From: Bacteroidales bacterium
Lineage (GTDB): Bacteria > Bacteroidota > Bacteroidia > Bacteroidales > UBA1715
Assembly: GCA_017516865.1 (NCBI GenBank)
Contig: JAFXAU010000002.1
Location: 1-64,000, forward strand
Length of the DNA: 64,000 nucleotides
Reading direction: 5' to 3'
Part shown: positions 32,979 through 43,173 of the stretch, piece by piece
Position numbering within the stretch: position 1 is the first letter of the stretch
Layout of the letters: the number at the start of each line of letters is the position of its first letter
Translations under genes and position numbers: made by a program
The notes under the pieces: generated by a model
The model's database searches: none
What the model saw: the letters and a program-made list of their open reading frames with translations, nothing else
Told to the model about the DNA's origin: nothing

Positions 32979-33056
32979 AACTCTCGTCTCTCAACTCTCA
33001 ACTTTCGTCTCTCAACTCTCCACTTTCGTCTCTCAACTCTCCACTTTCAACTCTTT
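32979..33056 (-). repeat. GA-rich minisatellite, copy 3 (inverted)
   Basis: The same unit as the two copies near 29.5 and 30.1 kb, in the opposite orientation, in the space between two divergent genes. Confidence 0.8.
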
Positions 33057-33104
33057 CGTTGCTCTATTTTCTTCTAACAATTACATTTCGTATTGAACAT
33101 TTTA

Positions 33105-33112
33105 TACATTTG
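33105..33112 (+). promoter_or_regulatory. TAnnTTTG promoter
   Basis: TACATTTG, 17 bases before the DUF748 gene. Confidence 0.6.
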
Positions 33113-33129
33113 TGTAAAATTTTTCGGTT

Positions 33130-35322
33130 ATGAAGAAAGTCTTAATAATAACAGGTCTCACCCTCGTCGCACTACTATTGATAGTGGCATTTGCCGTTTC
33201 CCCCATTGCCGAAAAATACATCGAGAACAACTCAAAAGAACTTATCGGCAGAAAAATCGAGATGGAAAATCTTTCGGTAAATATTTTTACGGGACGATTG
33301 AAAATTGACGACTGCACCTTGTACGAAAGCGACGACCAGACGCCGTTCTTTTCGTTCGACAAGTTCGACGTAAACCTTCAGATGTTTGGATTACTTTTCA
33401 GCAAAATCAATGTTGAACACGTAATGCTTTCCGAGGCTAACGTCACTATTATTCAGAATGGCGATACGTTCAACTTCGACGATATTGTGGAGCGGTTTGC
33501 AAGCGACAGCACCGAAGAAGAAAGCGAATCTGACTGGAAAATCGTCATCAACGACATTCATCTTGACCACAGCTATTTGTTTTACCAAGATAAATCAATC
33601 GGCAGCGAATTTCGGTTGAAAGACATTTCCATTGTGATTCCCGGCATAGATTTGTCGGACTTGAACGCCGACATGGGCTTGCAACTGGCATTTCTCAATG
33701 GCGGAAAACTCGATACAAATATTAAATACGATACCGAAAAATCAATCTACGACCTTACGTTGAACATACAGAATTTCCAAGTGTCGCCAATCCTTCCGTA
33801 TTTGCAGCAGTCGCTCAACGTTGACAGTCTGGGCGGAAATTTCTCGTCGAAACTCGACATAAAAGGTTCGACAAACCATCTTTTGGAATTTGACGCAAAT
33901 GGAACTCTCACGGTAAATAATCTTAAACTGAAAGATTCACAGGACAAAAACATTTTTGCCGTCGACAGTGCATTCATTGACATAAACCACATCGACCTCA
34001 CGCACGAACGCATTGAACTCAACAAAGTCTTTATAAACGGTGTTTCTTCGTACTATGAAATCAACAAAGACCAAACCGACAATTTTACACTTCTCGTAAA
34101 AGAAGATACGGTTTCGACTGAAACACAAGTAGATACTGTTTCCGAGTCATCGAATTTCAATTGTGTCATAAAAAATTTGATTGTCGAAAATTCTCAGTTC
34201 AACTATATCGACAACACCTTGCCACGCGTGTTTGACTATACGTTAAGCGAAATTTCCGTCTCAGCAGAAAATTTCGACCTGAACGGCAAAAACAATGTCA
34301 CCGCTTCGGCTCTGCTGCAAAACACGGGAAAACTAAAAATCAAATGGATTGGTAATATCGACGACTTTTCGAATCAGAATATTTCTGTAAATCTCAACAA
34401 TCTTGATTTACAACCGCTTACGCCATATTCTCTGGCAATATTCGGAAACCCTATAAACAAAGGGCATCTTTCCATTCAAAGTCAGAACGTGATTTTCAAC
34501 AATATGCTGAAAGGGTCGAATAAAATCAGCCTGTACAACACACAAATTGGCGACAAAGACAAGACAGTAAAGGCAGAATACAATTTACCGCTCAAAATGG
34601 GAATCTACGTGCTGACCGACAAAAACGGCAAAGCCGAAATCGACCTGCCGGTAAGCGGAAATATAGATTCACCCGACTTTTCGTACAGAAAAATCATTCT
34701 CAAAGCATTGGGCAACGTACTCATAAAAGTTGCTTCGTCGCCATTCTACGCGCTGAAGTCAGACGGCGAACTTGAAAACGTATACTTCACGGCAACTTCT
34801 ACCGAATTTACCGACGAAGAATATTCTCATTTTGCACAATTGGCTTCAATCCTTCGTGAAAAACCCGAACTCAAGTTGTATTTGACGCAGGATTTGCTCT
34901 ATTCCAACGCATTGACTGAATACTGCGTTGTGGAATTGAAGAAAAACATGGCTATTCAGGACACGACCAATTTTGTGAACGAATACAATGCAAACGATTT
35001 GCTCGTGAAAGAACAGTATTGTGCAATTCCGACTAAATCGCAGGAAGTCACGGATTTTGCCGATAAGTTGCTGGAGAAAAAAGGCATAAAAAACAGCAAC
35101 AAATATTCCAACGAACAAAAAGCCGTGCTAATTTACGAAAACGACATGCGTCCGGCAATCCTCAAAGACATGAACTGGCGAAACACCATTCTCCATTCGT
35201 ATCTGACAAAACAATGCTCGGTTGCAGATTCGTCGCTTTCCATTTCGTCGAATTTAATTGAAAACGACACAATTAAGAATTTCAGAGACAATTATCGGGT
35301 TACATGGAAAATCGGTGAATAG
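33130..35322 (+). CDS. DUF748/AsmA-like envelope protein
   Basis: 730 residues. One N-terminal membrane helix (VLIITGLTLVALLLIVAFAV), then long beta-rich sequence with the DUF748 opening (ENNSKELIGRKIEMENLSVN; GRLKIDDCTLYE). AsmA/DUF748 proteins extend from the inner membrane into the periplasm and are linked to lipid transfer or outer-membrane quality. Probably anchored by the N-terminal helix. Single-gene unit. Confidence 0.82.
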   Translation: MKKVLIITGLTLVALLLIVAFAVSPIAEKYIENNSKELIGRKIEMENLSVNIFTGRLKIDDCTLYESDDQTPFFSFDKFDVNLQMFGLLFSKINVEHVMLSEANVTIIQNGDTFNFDDIVERFASDSTEEESESDWKIVINDIHLDHSYLFYQDKSIGSEFRLKDISIVIPGIDLSDLNADMGLQLAFLNGGKLDTNIKYDTEKSIYDLTLNIQNFQVSPILPYLQQSLNVDSLGGNFSSKLDIKGSTNHLLEFDANGTLTVNNLKLKDSQDKNIFAVDSAFIDINHIDLTHERIELNKVFINGVSSYYEINKDQTDNFTLLVKEDTVSTETQVDTVSESSNFNCVIKNLIVENSQFNYIDNTLPRVFDYTLSEISVSAENFDLNGKNNVTASALLQNTGKLKIKWIGNIDDFSNQNISVNLNNLDLQPLTPYSLAIFGNPINKGHLSIQSQNVIFNNMLKGSNKISLYNTQIGDKDKTVKAEYNLPLKMGIYVLTDKNGKAEIDLPVSGNIDSPDFSYRKIILKALGNVLIKVASSPFYALKSDGELENVYFTATSTEFTDEEYSHFAQLASILREKPELKLYLTQDLLYSNALTEYCVVELKKNMAIQDTTNFVNEYNANDLLVKEQYCAIPTKSQEVTDFADKLLEKKGIKNSNKYSNEQKAVLIYENDMRPAILKDMNWRNTILHSYLTKQCSVADSSLSISSNLIENDTIKNFRDNYRVTWKIGE

Positions 35323-35344
35323 TTTGTGGTTTACCGAAAAAATG

Positions 35345-35352
35345 TATATTTG
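35345..35352 (+). promoter_or_regulatory. TAnnTTTG promoter for typA
   Basis: TATATTTG, 20 bases before the start, with TTTG at 35323-35326 (18-base gap) as the -33 element. Confidence 0.7.
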
Positions 35353-35372
35353 CCGCCGTAAAAAAATCACAG

Positions 35373-37184
35373 ATGCAGGACATTAGAAATATTGCGATTA
35401 TCGCACACGTCGACCACGGAAAGACTACCTTGGTTGACAGAATTTTACATCAAGTTAAGACATTCCGCGAAAACGAAGAAACGGGAGATTTAATCCTCGA
35501 CAACAACGACCTTGAACGTGAACGAGGCATCACAATTTTGTCGAAAAACGTTTCGGTTCGTTATAAGGGTGTAAAAATCAACATTATAGATACTCCGGGA
35601 CACTCCGATTTCGGTGGCGAAGTTGAACGCGTGCTGAACATGGCCGACGGCTGTCTGTTGCTTGTCGATGCGTTTGAAGGCCCTATGCCGCAAACGCGTT
35701 TCGTGCTTGAGAAAGCAATAGAAATGAACCTGAAACCCATCGTTGTGGTAAACAAAGTCGATAAACCAAACTGCGACCCCGAAGGGGCAAACGAGGCAGT
35801 TTTCGACCTAATGTGCAACCTCAACGCAAGCGAAGACCAGCTTGACTTCAAAACCGTATATGGTTCGTCAAAACAAGGCTGGATGGGACCAGACTGGAAA
35901 ACTCCGACAAACGATTTTGCTTATTTGTTGGATACAATTTTGGAAGAAATTCCTGCTCCTAAGATTGTTGAAGGAACAACACAAATGCGCATCACATCGC
36001 TCGACTATTCCTCGTACATCGGTCGTATTGCTGTCGGACGTATTGCACGGGGAACGCTCATCGGCGGACAAAATGTTTCGTTGGTAAAACGCGACGGCTC
36101 AATTGTGAAATCAAAAATCAAAGAACTATACACGTTCGAAGGACTTGGCAAGGAAAAAATTAAAACCGAGGTTCAGTGCGGCGAAATCTGCGCAATCGTC
36201 GGTTTGGAAGGATTTGAAATTGGCGACACCGTTGCCGATTTTGAAAATCCAGAAGCATTGCCTCCAATCACTATCGACGAACCAACCATGTCGATGGTGT
36301 TTACAAACAACGATTCGCCGTTCTTCGGAAAAGAAGGTAAATTCGTGACTTCCCGTCACTTACGTGAACGTTTGTACAAGGAATTGGAGAAAAACCTTGC
36401 GCTCCGCATCGAAGAAACTGGCTCGGCAGATTCGTTCAACGTATTCGGTCGTGGAATCATGCACTTGTCGGTGTTGATTGAAACGATGCGTCGCGAAGGC
36501 TACGAAATGCAAATCGGTCAGCCTCAAGTTATTATAAAAGAAATTGACGGTCAGAAGTGCGAGCCTATGGAACAAGTCACCGTACACGTTCCCGAACGTC
36601 TTTCTGGAAAAGTCATTGAATTGATGACGCAACGCAAGGGTGAAATGAAGAACATGACCTCGAAAAACGACCGTGTTCACCTTGAATTTTCAATTCCTTC
36701 GCGTGGTTTGATTGGTTTGACAAGCAGCATGCTCACCGCAACCGAAGGAGAAGCCGTAATTTCGCACATTTTCACTGGCTTTGAGCCATGGAAAGGCGAA
36801 ATGCCGAACAAAAACAACGGTGCGCTGATTGCCATGGAAACAGGACAATCATACGCCTACGCAATCGACAAACTGCAAGACCGTGGAATTTTCTTCATCG
36901 AACCGGGCGACGAAGTGTATGCTGGTCAAGTTATCGGCGAACATGTGCGCGAAAACGATTTGGTCATCAATGTTTGTAAAAGCAAGAAACTCACCAATAT
37001 GCGTGCTTCGGGTTCCGACGACAAAGTGGCAATCGCCCCTGCGAAAAAAATGTCGCTCGAAGAATGTATGGAATATATCCGCAAGGACGAATATTTGGAA
37101 GTAACGCCAAAATCGCTCCGTCTGCGTAAAATCATTCTTGACGAAAACGAACGCAAGCGCGAGAAGAAAAGCAACGAAAATTAG
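35373..37184 (+). CDS. typA: Translational GTPase TypA/BipA
   Basis: 603 residues. G-domain motifs [12 protein letters not shown] (G1), RERGIT (G2), [12 protein letters not shown] (G3) and NKVDKPN (G4), then the EF-G-like domains III and V and the TypA-specific C-terminus. A ribosome-associated GTPase involved in 50S assembly and stress adaptation. Own promoter; full expected length. Confidence 0.96.
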   Translation: MQDIRNIAIIAHVDHGKTTLVDRILHQVKTFRENEETGDLILDNNDLERERGITILSKNVSVRYKGVKINIIDTPGHSDFGGEVERVLNMADGCLLLVDAFEGPMPQTRFVLEKAIEMNLKPIVVVNKVDKPNCDPEGANEAVFDLMCNLNASEDQLDFKTVYGSSKQGWMGPDWKTPTNDFAYLLDTILEEIPAPKIVEGTTQMRITSLDYSSYIGRIAVGRIARGTLIGGQNVSLVKRDGSIVKSKIKELYTFEGLGKEKIKTEVQCGEICAIVGLEGFEIGDTVADFENPEALPPITIDEPTMSMVFTNNDSPFFGKEGKFVTSRHLRERLYKELEKNLALRIEETGSADSFNVFGRGIMHLSVLIETMRREGYEMQIGQPQVIIKEIDGQKCEPMEQVTVHVPERLSGKVIELMTQRKGEMKNMTSKNDRVHLEFSIPSRGLIGLTSSMLTATEGEAVISHIFTGFEPWKGEMPNKNNGALIAMETGQSYAYAIDKLQDRGIFFIEPGDEVYAGQVIGEHVRENDLVINVCKSKKLTNMRASGSDDKVAIAPAKKMSLEECMEYIRKDEYLEVTPKSLRLRKIILDENERKREKKSNEN

Positions 37185-37272
37185 TTATGAGTTAAGAATT
37201 ATGAGTTATGCTGGCTGAGCATGTCGAAGCCATTTTGCTGAAAACATAATTCCTTTCAATTCAGACAGTTTC

Positions 37273-37992
37273 ATGATTATTGAGCCTGCAAACGACCCGA
37301 TGGGACAAGCAATAGACGATTTCTTCAATGGAAGAAAAACGGCTAAATTGTTGAATTCCACGCAATATACGTGTGAAGACGAATTTCCTATCGACTATTT
37401 ATTCAGAACGTGGGACGAAATGCCAAAAATAGAGAAGACAATGCTCAATTTGGCACAAGGCGACATTTTGGATGTGGGAGCGGCAGCCGGTGCACATTCG
37501 TTGCATTTACAAGAGAAAGGTCTGCACGTCACGGCACTCGACAACTCTCGATTGTCGGCCAACGTAATGAAAGCCAGAGGAATACAAAACGTCGAATTAT
37601 GCGATTTCTTTGACTATAAGGGAAAATTCGACACGATTTTATTACTCATGAACGGCATTGGAATCTGCGGAACACTCGACAAACTTCCCTATTTGCTCAA
37701 GCATTGCAAAACACTACTGAAGCCCAATGCACAAATACTTTTCGACTCATCCGACCTCATCTATCTGTTTACCGACGACGACGGTTCCTGCGAAATCGAC
37801 CTTAATGGAAGCTATTACGGCGAAGTAATTTACAAAATGCGATACAGACGCATTCATAGCAATCCATTTAAATGGTTATATGTTGATTATGAAACAATTG
37901 CATCTGTCGCCAAAGAAAACGGATTCAACTGTGAATTAATTGTAAACGGCGACCATTTTGATTACGGTGCAAAATTAACATTGAAAGATTAA
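37273..37992 (+). CDS. Class I SAM-dependent methyltransferase
   Basis: 239 residues with the SAM-binding motif I (DILDVGAAAGAHSLHL, about 69-84) and DNSRLSA as motif II. The N-terminal ~60 residues contain conserved-looking FFNGRKTAKL. Substrate unknown. The 88 bases upstream contain a short repeat of TTATGAG/TTATGA units and no clear promoter. Confidence 0.82.
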   Translation: MIIEPANDPMGQAIDDFFNGRKTAKLLNSTQYTCEDEFPIDYLFRTWDEMPKIEKTMLNLAQGDILDVGAAAGAHSLHLQEKGLHVTALDNSRLSANVMKARGIQNVELCDFFDYKGKFDTILLLMNGIGICGTLDKLPYLLKHCKTLLKPNAQILFDSSDLIYLFTDDDGSCEIDLNGSYYGEVIYKMRYRRIHSNPFKWLYVDYETIASVAKENGFNCELIVNGDHFDYGAKLTLKD

Positions 37993-38017
37993 TCTTCTGA
38001 TTTTTACAAAATCTTCA

Positions 38018-38025
38018 TATTTTTG
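38018..38025 (+). promoter_or_regulatory. TAnnTTTG promoter
   Basis: TATTTTTG, 16 bases before the YejM-like gene. Confidence 0.55.
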
Positions 38026-38041
38026 ACCAAATCAAAAGTAT

Positions 38042-39883
38042 ATGACGATAAAAGACTTCATTCGACGGAACTTTCTTTACTACGCAATTTCGGCGATTGT
38101 CATTGCCATACAGTTCTTTACATATCTGACAAATAGTCCACAAGTTCACTACATGGATGGCCTCGGATTTGTATTTTTTGTCGGGGCGGTACTTTCGCAT
38201 GCGGCAATTGTCGCTCTTGTACCGTATCTTCTCGGCATAGTGACAAAAATTGTCTGCAAAAAAGACTCAATTGCAAGCATAATCCACGTTTTCCTCATCA
38301 TTGTTCTTAATCTCGTCATTCTCATCAATGGATATGTCTACGCACAATATCGTTTTCACATTAACGGTCTCATTCTCAGTATGTTGTTTGGCGAAGGAAG
38401 TGACGAAATCTTTCATTTCGACATAATTCTCTATCTAAAAGTAACTGCAATAGTCTGCCTCATAATCATCGGGAACATCATATTGAAAAAACTTGCCAAC
38501 AGACTATATGACAAACAGAAAAGAATCTATTGGATTCCGTTCTTGGCATTGTTTCTAACAGCACTTGTTTCGTCGAATTTTATTCACGCATACGCCGCCG
38601 TGGTGCAACGACAATCCGTCGTAAAAAGTGCAGAACATTTGCCATACTATTTCCCAATAACTGCGACTCGGCTGATGATAAGTTTGGGCGTAGTTTCGCA
38701 AAACGACTTGCTCGATGCTGATTTTGGACAAAAGTCGGAATTGCATTATCCACAGAATGAGATAGTTTCGAACGGCGGCAGCAAACAAAACATTGTAATA
38801 ATTGCAATTGACGCATGGAATTACAGGACATTGAACGACACCGTGATGCCGCACGTATATTCATTTGCACAGAAAAACACGCAATTCACCGATCACCTAA
38901 GCAGTAGCAACGGTACCCGAGGCGGTATTTTCGGACTATTTTTCGGTGTGACATCGTACTATTGGAAAGATTTCGACATTACCGGTACGACGCCCGTGCT
39001 GATTGACGAACTGAACCGACAGAATTATACCATTCGAACATTCCCGAGCGCTACGATGAATAATCCAAACTTTGCAAAAGTCATTTTCCACAAAACCAAA
39101 GGAATAACACCCTCGACCGAAGGAAATTCCGCCTACGAGCGAGATTGCCGTCTCACCGACAATTTTCTTTCATTCCTCGACAGTACGCAGACGGAGCAGC
39201 CGTTTTTTGCATTTTTGTTCTATGACCTTGCACACAGTTACGATTATCCGAAACATTTGAAAAAGCACTTCACTCCGTCGTGGGAATATGCCGACTTTAT
39301 GAAGCTCAACAACGATATGGACCCTACGCCGTTTTGGAATTTATACTGCAATTGCGTCTACACCGTTGATTCGCTGGTAAACGTCGTGTTAACCGCCCTT
39401 TCGGAGAAACATCTCGACAACACGACCATCATCATCACCGGCGACCACGGTCAGGAATTCAACGAGAATCATAAAAACTACTGGGGACACAATAGCAATT
39501 ACACCTATCCGCAGATACACGTTCCACTTATAGTCCACAATCAGAGCAACACGCCTAAGACGTTTTCGCACCGTACCACTCACTATGATGTGAGCACCAC
39601 CTTGCTCAAAAACGTTCTCGGCGTTACGAACGACGAGAAAGACTTCGGAATGGGTTTAAACCTATACGACACGACATTTAGAAACTGGCACATTGTCGGC
39701 GACAACATCAACTATGCATTCATAATCGACGACAACATCATTGTGGAGAAAAAGCCAGCAGGACGGTTGGAAATTTACGACAAGGAACTTAATCCCCTCC
39801 CCGATTATCGTCCTTCGGCAAAAGAGATTTCCGATGCAATACAAAAAGTCAATCAATTCCACGAGTCGGGAACGAACAAATAA
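38042..39883 (+). CDS. YejM/PbgA-like membrane hydrolase
   Basis: 613 residues: about five N-terminal membrane helices (to ~180, DUF3413-like) and a periplasmic alkaline-phosphatase/sulfatase-fold domain. It aligns by eye with enterobacterial YejM along its length: HLPYYFPITATRLM, NIVIIAIDAWNYR, SSSNGTRGGIFGLFFG, THYDVSTTLLKN. Unlike E. coli YejM, it keeps residues of an active metal-dependent enzyme: Asp257, a candidate nucleophile Thr292, Asp468-His469 (GDHGQEFNE) and His483. YejM controls LPS amount through LpxC degradation; this protein may instead be a real transferase or hydrolase on lipids. Confidence 0.82.
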   Translation: MTIKDFIRRNFLYYAISAIVIAIQFFTYLTNSPQVHYMDGLGFVFFVGAVLSHAAIVALVPYLLGIVTKIVCKKDSIASIIHVFLIIVLNLVILINGYVYAQYRFHINGLILSMLFGEGSDEIFHFDIILYLKVTAIVCLIIIGNIILKKLANRLYDKQKRIYWIPFLALFLTALVSSNFIHAYAAVVQRQSVVKSAEHLPYYFPITATRLMISLGVVSQNDLLDADFGQKSELHYPQNEIVSNGGSKQNIVIIAIDAWNYRTLNDTVMPHVYSFAQKNTQFTDHLSSSNGTRGGIFGLFFGVTSYYWKDFDITGTTPVLIDELNRQNYTIRTFPSATMNNPNFAKVIFHKTKGITPSTEGNSAYERDCRLTDNFLSFLDSTQTEQPFFAFLFYDLAHSYDYPKHLKKHFTPSWEYADFMKLNNDMDPTPFWNLYCNCVYTVDSLVNVVLTALSEKHLDNTTIIITGDHGQEFNENHKNYWGHNSNYTYPQIHVPLIVHNQSNTPKTFSHRTTHYDVSTTLLKNVLGVTNDEKDFGMGLNLYDTTFRNWHIVGDNINYAFIIDDNIIVEKKPAGRLEIYDKELNPLPDYRPSAKEISDAIQKVNQFHESGTNK

Positions 39884-39923
39884 TAAAACCTGTAATTATT
39901 CTTCAGATTTTATTGCGAATTTG

Positions 39924-39931
39924 TATATTTG
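39924..39931 (+). promoter_or_regulatory. TAnnTTTG promoter
   Basis: TATATTTG, 22 bases before the zinc-ribbon gene. Confidence 0.6.
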
Positions 39932-39953
39932 AAGAATTGAAAAACAGAAACTT

Positions 39954-40238
39954 ATGGCGACGTTACGGAAATACAAATGCAAACAATGTTCCTACACGGT
40001 GGTTGCGTCGAGCAATCCATACGTTGTTACCATGTCGGAACTCTATGCACAATGCTACTGCAAAAATTGCAAAGAAGTGGTAAAAGTTTCGGCTGGCGAC
40101 ACCTATCAAGTCGACGTAACCCGCCTAAAATTAGAATGTGAGAGATGCAACAACAAAGTCAGCATTTGGACACCCGACATGGGTTGTCCGCAATGTGGCG
40201 GCAACATGATCCTCAACAGGGACGAAGATTTCTTTTAA
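39954..40238 (+). CDS. Zinc-ribbon protein
   Basis: 94 residues with four CxxC pairs: CKQC, CKNC, CERC and CPQC. It should bind two zinc ions. Probably a cytosolic adaptor or nucleic-acid/protein-binding protein; no domain beyond the ribbons is visible. Hypothetical function. Confidence 0.75.
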   Translation: MATLRKYKCKQCSYTVVASSNPYVVTMSELYAQCYCKNCKEVVKVSAGDTYQVDVTRLKLECERCNNKVSIWTPDMGCPQCGGNMILNRDEDFF

Positions 40239-40243
40239 AAGAA

Positions 40244-40272
40244 AAGGCCGTCCACTCAACGTGAACAGCCTT
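40244..40272 (-). terminator. Terminator after tRNA-Pro
   Basis: AAGGCCGTCCAC (40244-40255) pairs with GTGAACAGCCTT (40261-40272), a 12-bp stem with G-U pairs on the minus strand, followed by a T-rich run there. It may also end the convergent zinc-ribbon transcript. Confidence 0.75.
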
Positions 40273-40274
40273 TG

Positions 40275-40349
40275 TCGGGGCAACTGGATTCGAACCAGCG
40301 ACCCCACGCCCCCCAGACGTGTACTCTAACCGGGCTGAGCTATGCCCCG
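40275..40349 (-). tRNA. tRNA-Pro (anticodon GGG)
   Basis: Acceptor CGGGGCA/TGCCCCG, anticodon stem CACGT/GCGTG around loop CTGGGGG (anticodon GGG), T-loop GGTTCGAATCC. CCA is not encoded. Confidence 0.95.
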
Positions 40350-40358
40350 AAATTTTTG

Positions 40359-40366
40359 CAAATGTA
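40359..40366 (-). promoter_or_regulatory. TAnnTTTG promoter for tRNA-Pro
   Basis: TACATTTG on the minus strand, nine bases before the tRNA 5' end. Confidence 0.65.
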
Positions 40367-40385
40367 ATAAAATTCCAACATAAAA

Positions 40386-42704
40386 TTACTTATCGAAATT
40401 CCGTTTCTTCAACTCACAAGCAAGTGTCTCGCCTTCTTTCATTTGATAACTTTTTCCGTAAATTTCCAAATTGGAGATATATCCTGCCGAAAGGTGTAAT
40501 TCCAGTTTTTTCGAGGTGACTTTCACGGTAAGAACCGCACCACGATACGTTATTGAAAAAGAATACGACTTCCACCCTTTCGGAATATATGGTTCAAACG
40601 AAATTTTGTTCTGAGCGACTCTCATTCCTGCAAAACCCTTGACAATTGCGAGCCACGAACCAGACATACTTGTAATATGCAGACCTTCTTTCGCTTCTTT
40701 GTTGTAGTCGTCCAAGTCAAGACGCGCGGTACGTAAATACAATTCGTAGGCTTTTCCCTCATCACCAATTTTCGAAGCCACAACCGAGTGAATACACGGC
40801 GAAAGCGACGACTCGTGTACACAACGTGCCTCATAGAAATAAAAATTCCGACGAATCGTCTCCATCTGAAATTCAGATTCAAAAACATACAGCCCCTGAA
40901 CAACATCGGCCTGTTTGATATATGGCGAACGCAGTATTCTGTCCCACGACCAATGCTGGTTTATCGGCCGCTGGTCGGCAGGAAGGTCTGCCACCGTAAC
41001 CGATTCCTTGTCTAAATAACCGTCTTGCTGCAATATGATGCCATATTTCTCATCTGACGGAAGATACATATTTTGAACTATATCCGACCAACGCATAATT
41101 TCACGTTCGTCAAAGGAAATTTTCTTTGCAAGTTCCTCATATTGCTCATTTGCGACACGTTTTGCCCAACTGATTGATTCCAACGTATATCTCAAGCACC
41201 ACTGAGCATAATAATTTGTGTACCAGTTATTTGAAACATTATTTTCGTATTCATTCGGACCAGTTACGCCCAAAATCATATACTTACGTTTGATTGGCGA
41301 CAAAATAACCCGTTGTGCCCAAAAACGAGATATACCGATAAGAACCTCCAAACCATAGTCAACCAAATACGCACGGTCGCCAGTATAGGTCACGTAGTCG
41401 TAGATTGCGTGTGCAATGGCACCGTTACGGTGAATCTCCTCAAACGTAATTTCCCATTCGTTGTGACATTCGTCACCAGTCATAGTCACCATTGGATATA
41501 ACGCCGCACCGTTTGTAAAACCCAATTTTTCACCATTTTTAATTGCTTGTGGCAACTGCTTGTAACGGTAAAGCAACAAATTTCTCGAAACAGATTCCGG
41601 CGACGTTGAGAGGTAGAACGGAAAACAAAATGCCTCTGTATCCCAATACGTTACGCCGCCGTATTTTTCGCCCGTGAATCCTTTCGGGCCAATGTTCAGA
41701 CGACTGTCGTCGCCAGTATAGGTTTGATTTAGGTGGAAAATGTTGAAACGAATTCCCTGCTGTGCCTTCACATCGCCTTTGATGACTATATCGCTCAATT
41801 TCCACTTGGCAGCCCACGATTTTTTATGGGCAGAATACAATTTTTGAAAACCAGCCTTTTGTGCCGTTTGAACCCGTTCCACAACAATTTTCGGTAAGTC
41901 TTCGGCACTGTAATTCATGGTAGAAACTTGAGCCGCATATTTAGTAATGACAGCCGTTTCACCTTTTTTCAATTCAAAATCAATTGTTTCGCCGACCTGA
42001 AGATTTTTATGATAATTTTTCTTTGTCGCCGACACAGAAACGTCGGTGGAAATCGCCGTAGCAACCGTAAACTGCGATACGCCGAACGGATTGGGTTTTG
42101 TTTTGTCAACCGCAATAGAAACACCTTTTCCGTTTTTCTGTGAAATTGACTCCCAGAAACATTCATCGTAGTTTGAATCCTGATTCAAAATATGCGACTC
42201 TATGAACGACAGGACCGACAGTGAGCAGGCTTTGTTTTCGGCGGTAATTGAATACGAAATTGCCCCAACCTCAACAGAAACCATGCTGACAAACCGTGAA
42301 CTTTCTATGTGCAGACGTGTGCCGTCGGGCATTTCAACCATGCACGATTTCGACAACGTACCTTCTTTCATATTCAATGTACGACGGAACGAATTGATCT
42401 TCACCTTTGCCAAATCGAGCAACTTTCCGTTGACAGACGTATGGAGCCCAATCCACGCCGGTGCGTTTATCACTTTTGCAAAATAGTCGGGATAGCCGTT
42501 TTTCCACCAACCCACGCGAGTTTTATCGGGGAAGAATACGCCGCCGATGTAGTTCCCCTGCATAGTTTTTCCAGAATAAGCCTCCTCGAAATTTGCCCTC
42601 TGTCCCATGTGGCCGTTGCCAATGCTAAACACACTTTCCGCTATCAAATGACGGTCGGTGTCAAAACCGTCCTCAATCACATTCCACTCGTCTTCTACAA
42701 ACAT
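40386..42704 (-). CDS. GH65 maltose phosphorylase
   Basis: 772 residues. N-terminal beta-sandwich (ESVFSIGNGHMGQRANFEE), an (alpha/alpha)6 barrel, and the catalytic-acid segment GVTGPNEYENNVSNNWYTN, plus the phosphate-binding TSMSGSWLAIVKG. This matches GH65 maltose phosphorylases (maltose + phosphate to glucose and beta-glucose 1-phosphate). Kojibiose or trehalose phosphorylase are less likely alternatives. No beta-phosphoglucomutase is adjacent. Confidence 0.9.
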   Translation of the reverse strand: MFVEDEWNVIEDGFDTDRHLIAESVFSIGNGHMGQRANFEEAYSGKTMQGNYIGGVFFPDKTRVGWWKNGYPDYFAKVINAPAWIGLHTSVNGKLLDLAKVKINSFRRTLNMKEGTLSKSCMVEMPDGTRLHIESSRFVSMVSVEVGAISYSITAENKACSLSVLSFIESHILNQDSNYDECFWESISQKNGKGVSIAVDKTKPNPFGVSQFTVATAISTDVSVSATKKNYHKNLQVGETIDFELKKGETAVITKYAAQVSTMNYSAEDLPKIVVERVQTAQKAGFQKLYSAHKKSWAAKWKLSDIVIKGDVKAQQGIRFNIFHLNQTYTGDDSRLNIGPKGFTGEKYGGVTYWDTEAFCFPFYLSTSPESVSRNLLLYRYKQLPQAIKNGEKLGFTNGAALYPMVTMTGDECHNEWEITFEEIHRNGAIAHAIYDYVTYTGDRAYLVDYGLEVLIGISRFWAQRVILSPIKRKYMILGVTGPNEYENNVSNNWYTNYYAQWCLRYTLESISWAKRVANEQYEELAKKISFDEREIMRWSDIVQNMYLPSDEKYGIILQQDGYLDKESVTVADLPADQRPINQHWSWDRILRSPYIKQADVVQGLYVFESEFQMETIRRNFYFYEARCVHESSLSPCIHSVVASKIGDEGKAYELYLRTARLDLDDYNKEAKEGLHITSMSGSWLAIVKGFAGMRVAQNKISFEPYIPKGWKSYSFSITYRGAVLTVKVTSKKLELHLSAGYISNLEIYGKSYQMKEGETLACELKKRNFDK

Positions 42705-42725
42705 TGTTCTGTCGTTTTATTTGCA

Positions 42726-42733
42726 CAAAAATA
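42726..42733 (-). promoter_or_regulatory. TAnnTTTG promoter for GH65 gene
   Basis: TATTTTTG on the minus strand, 21 bases before the start. Confidence 0.55.
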
Positions 42734-42782
42734 AAATATCCGTAAAAATAACCAATGAGAATTTACCTTTTCTCACCTTATC

Positions 42783-42847
42783 CTACGATACAGTTCGTTC
42801 AATCCATTGCTTCACCGAAAGTACATAGCCGTTAGTCTTCTGCAACA
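42783..42847 (-). pseudogene. KilA-N domain fragment
   Basis: The minus strand reads LLQKTNGYVLSVKQWIERT and then stops. This parallels SNNFVLSVKTWIEKT in the KilA-N pseudogene at 43.8-44.2 kb. Only ~20 codons survive, in the 555-base gene-free gap 42705-43259. Confidence 0.55.
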
Positions 42848-42942
42848 GAAAGTAACAGGGAGGCGAACAATTATGGTTGGTGGAGTGTTAAGCCATCAAC
42901 TAAAGCGGATAAGTCAAAAAACAATATAAGTCAAGAGTTGAA

Positions 42943-42985
42943 AAAAAATAATTGTTGGTTTTCATACTTTTTGAAAAAAGTACCG
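42943..42985 (+). repeat. 43-bp direct repeat, copy 1
   Basis: AATAATTGTTGGTTTTCATA followed by a run like CTTTTTGAAAAAAGTA, nearly identical to 43131-43173. The DNA between is A/T-rich with palindromic AAAATTTT stretches and no gene. Confidence 0.7.
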
Positions 42986-43130
42986 ATACTTTTTTTGAGA
43001 TTATAGGACGGAAAAAAAATTTTATCACGATGAAAAATTTTAAAAATAGGGAGAGAAAAAATTTTCCCTCGAGAGAGAAAAATTTTTTGAGCCTAAAATG
43101 CCTCTGAAAAGAAAAAAATATTTTGTCATG

Positions 43131-43173
43131 AAAAAATAATTGTTGGTTTTCATACTTTTTCAAAAAAGTATCG
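43131..43173 (+). repeat. 43-bp direct repeat, copy 2
   Basis: Second copy of 42943-42985, with a few changes. It is followed by TATGGAT units repeated three times (about 43214-43240). Confidence 0.7.

Noticed and set aside
37185..37272. TTATGAG-type repeats upstream of the methyltransferase as a regulatory site
   Set aside because: Low-complexity intergenic units also seen near 43.2 kb; nothing ties them to regulation.
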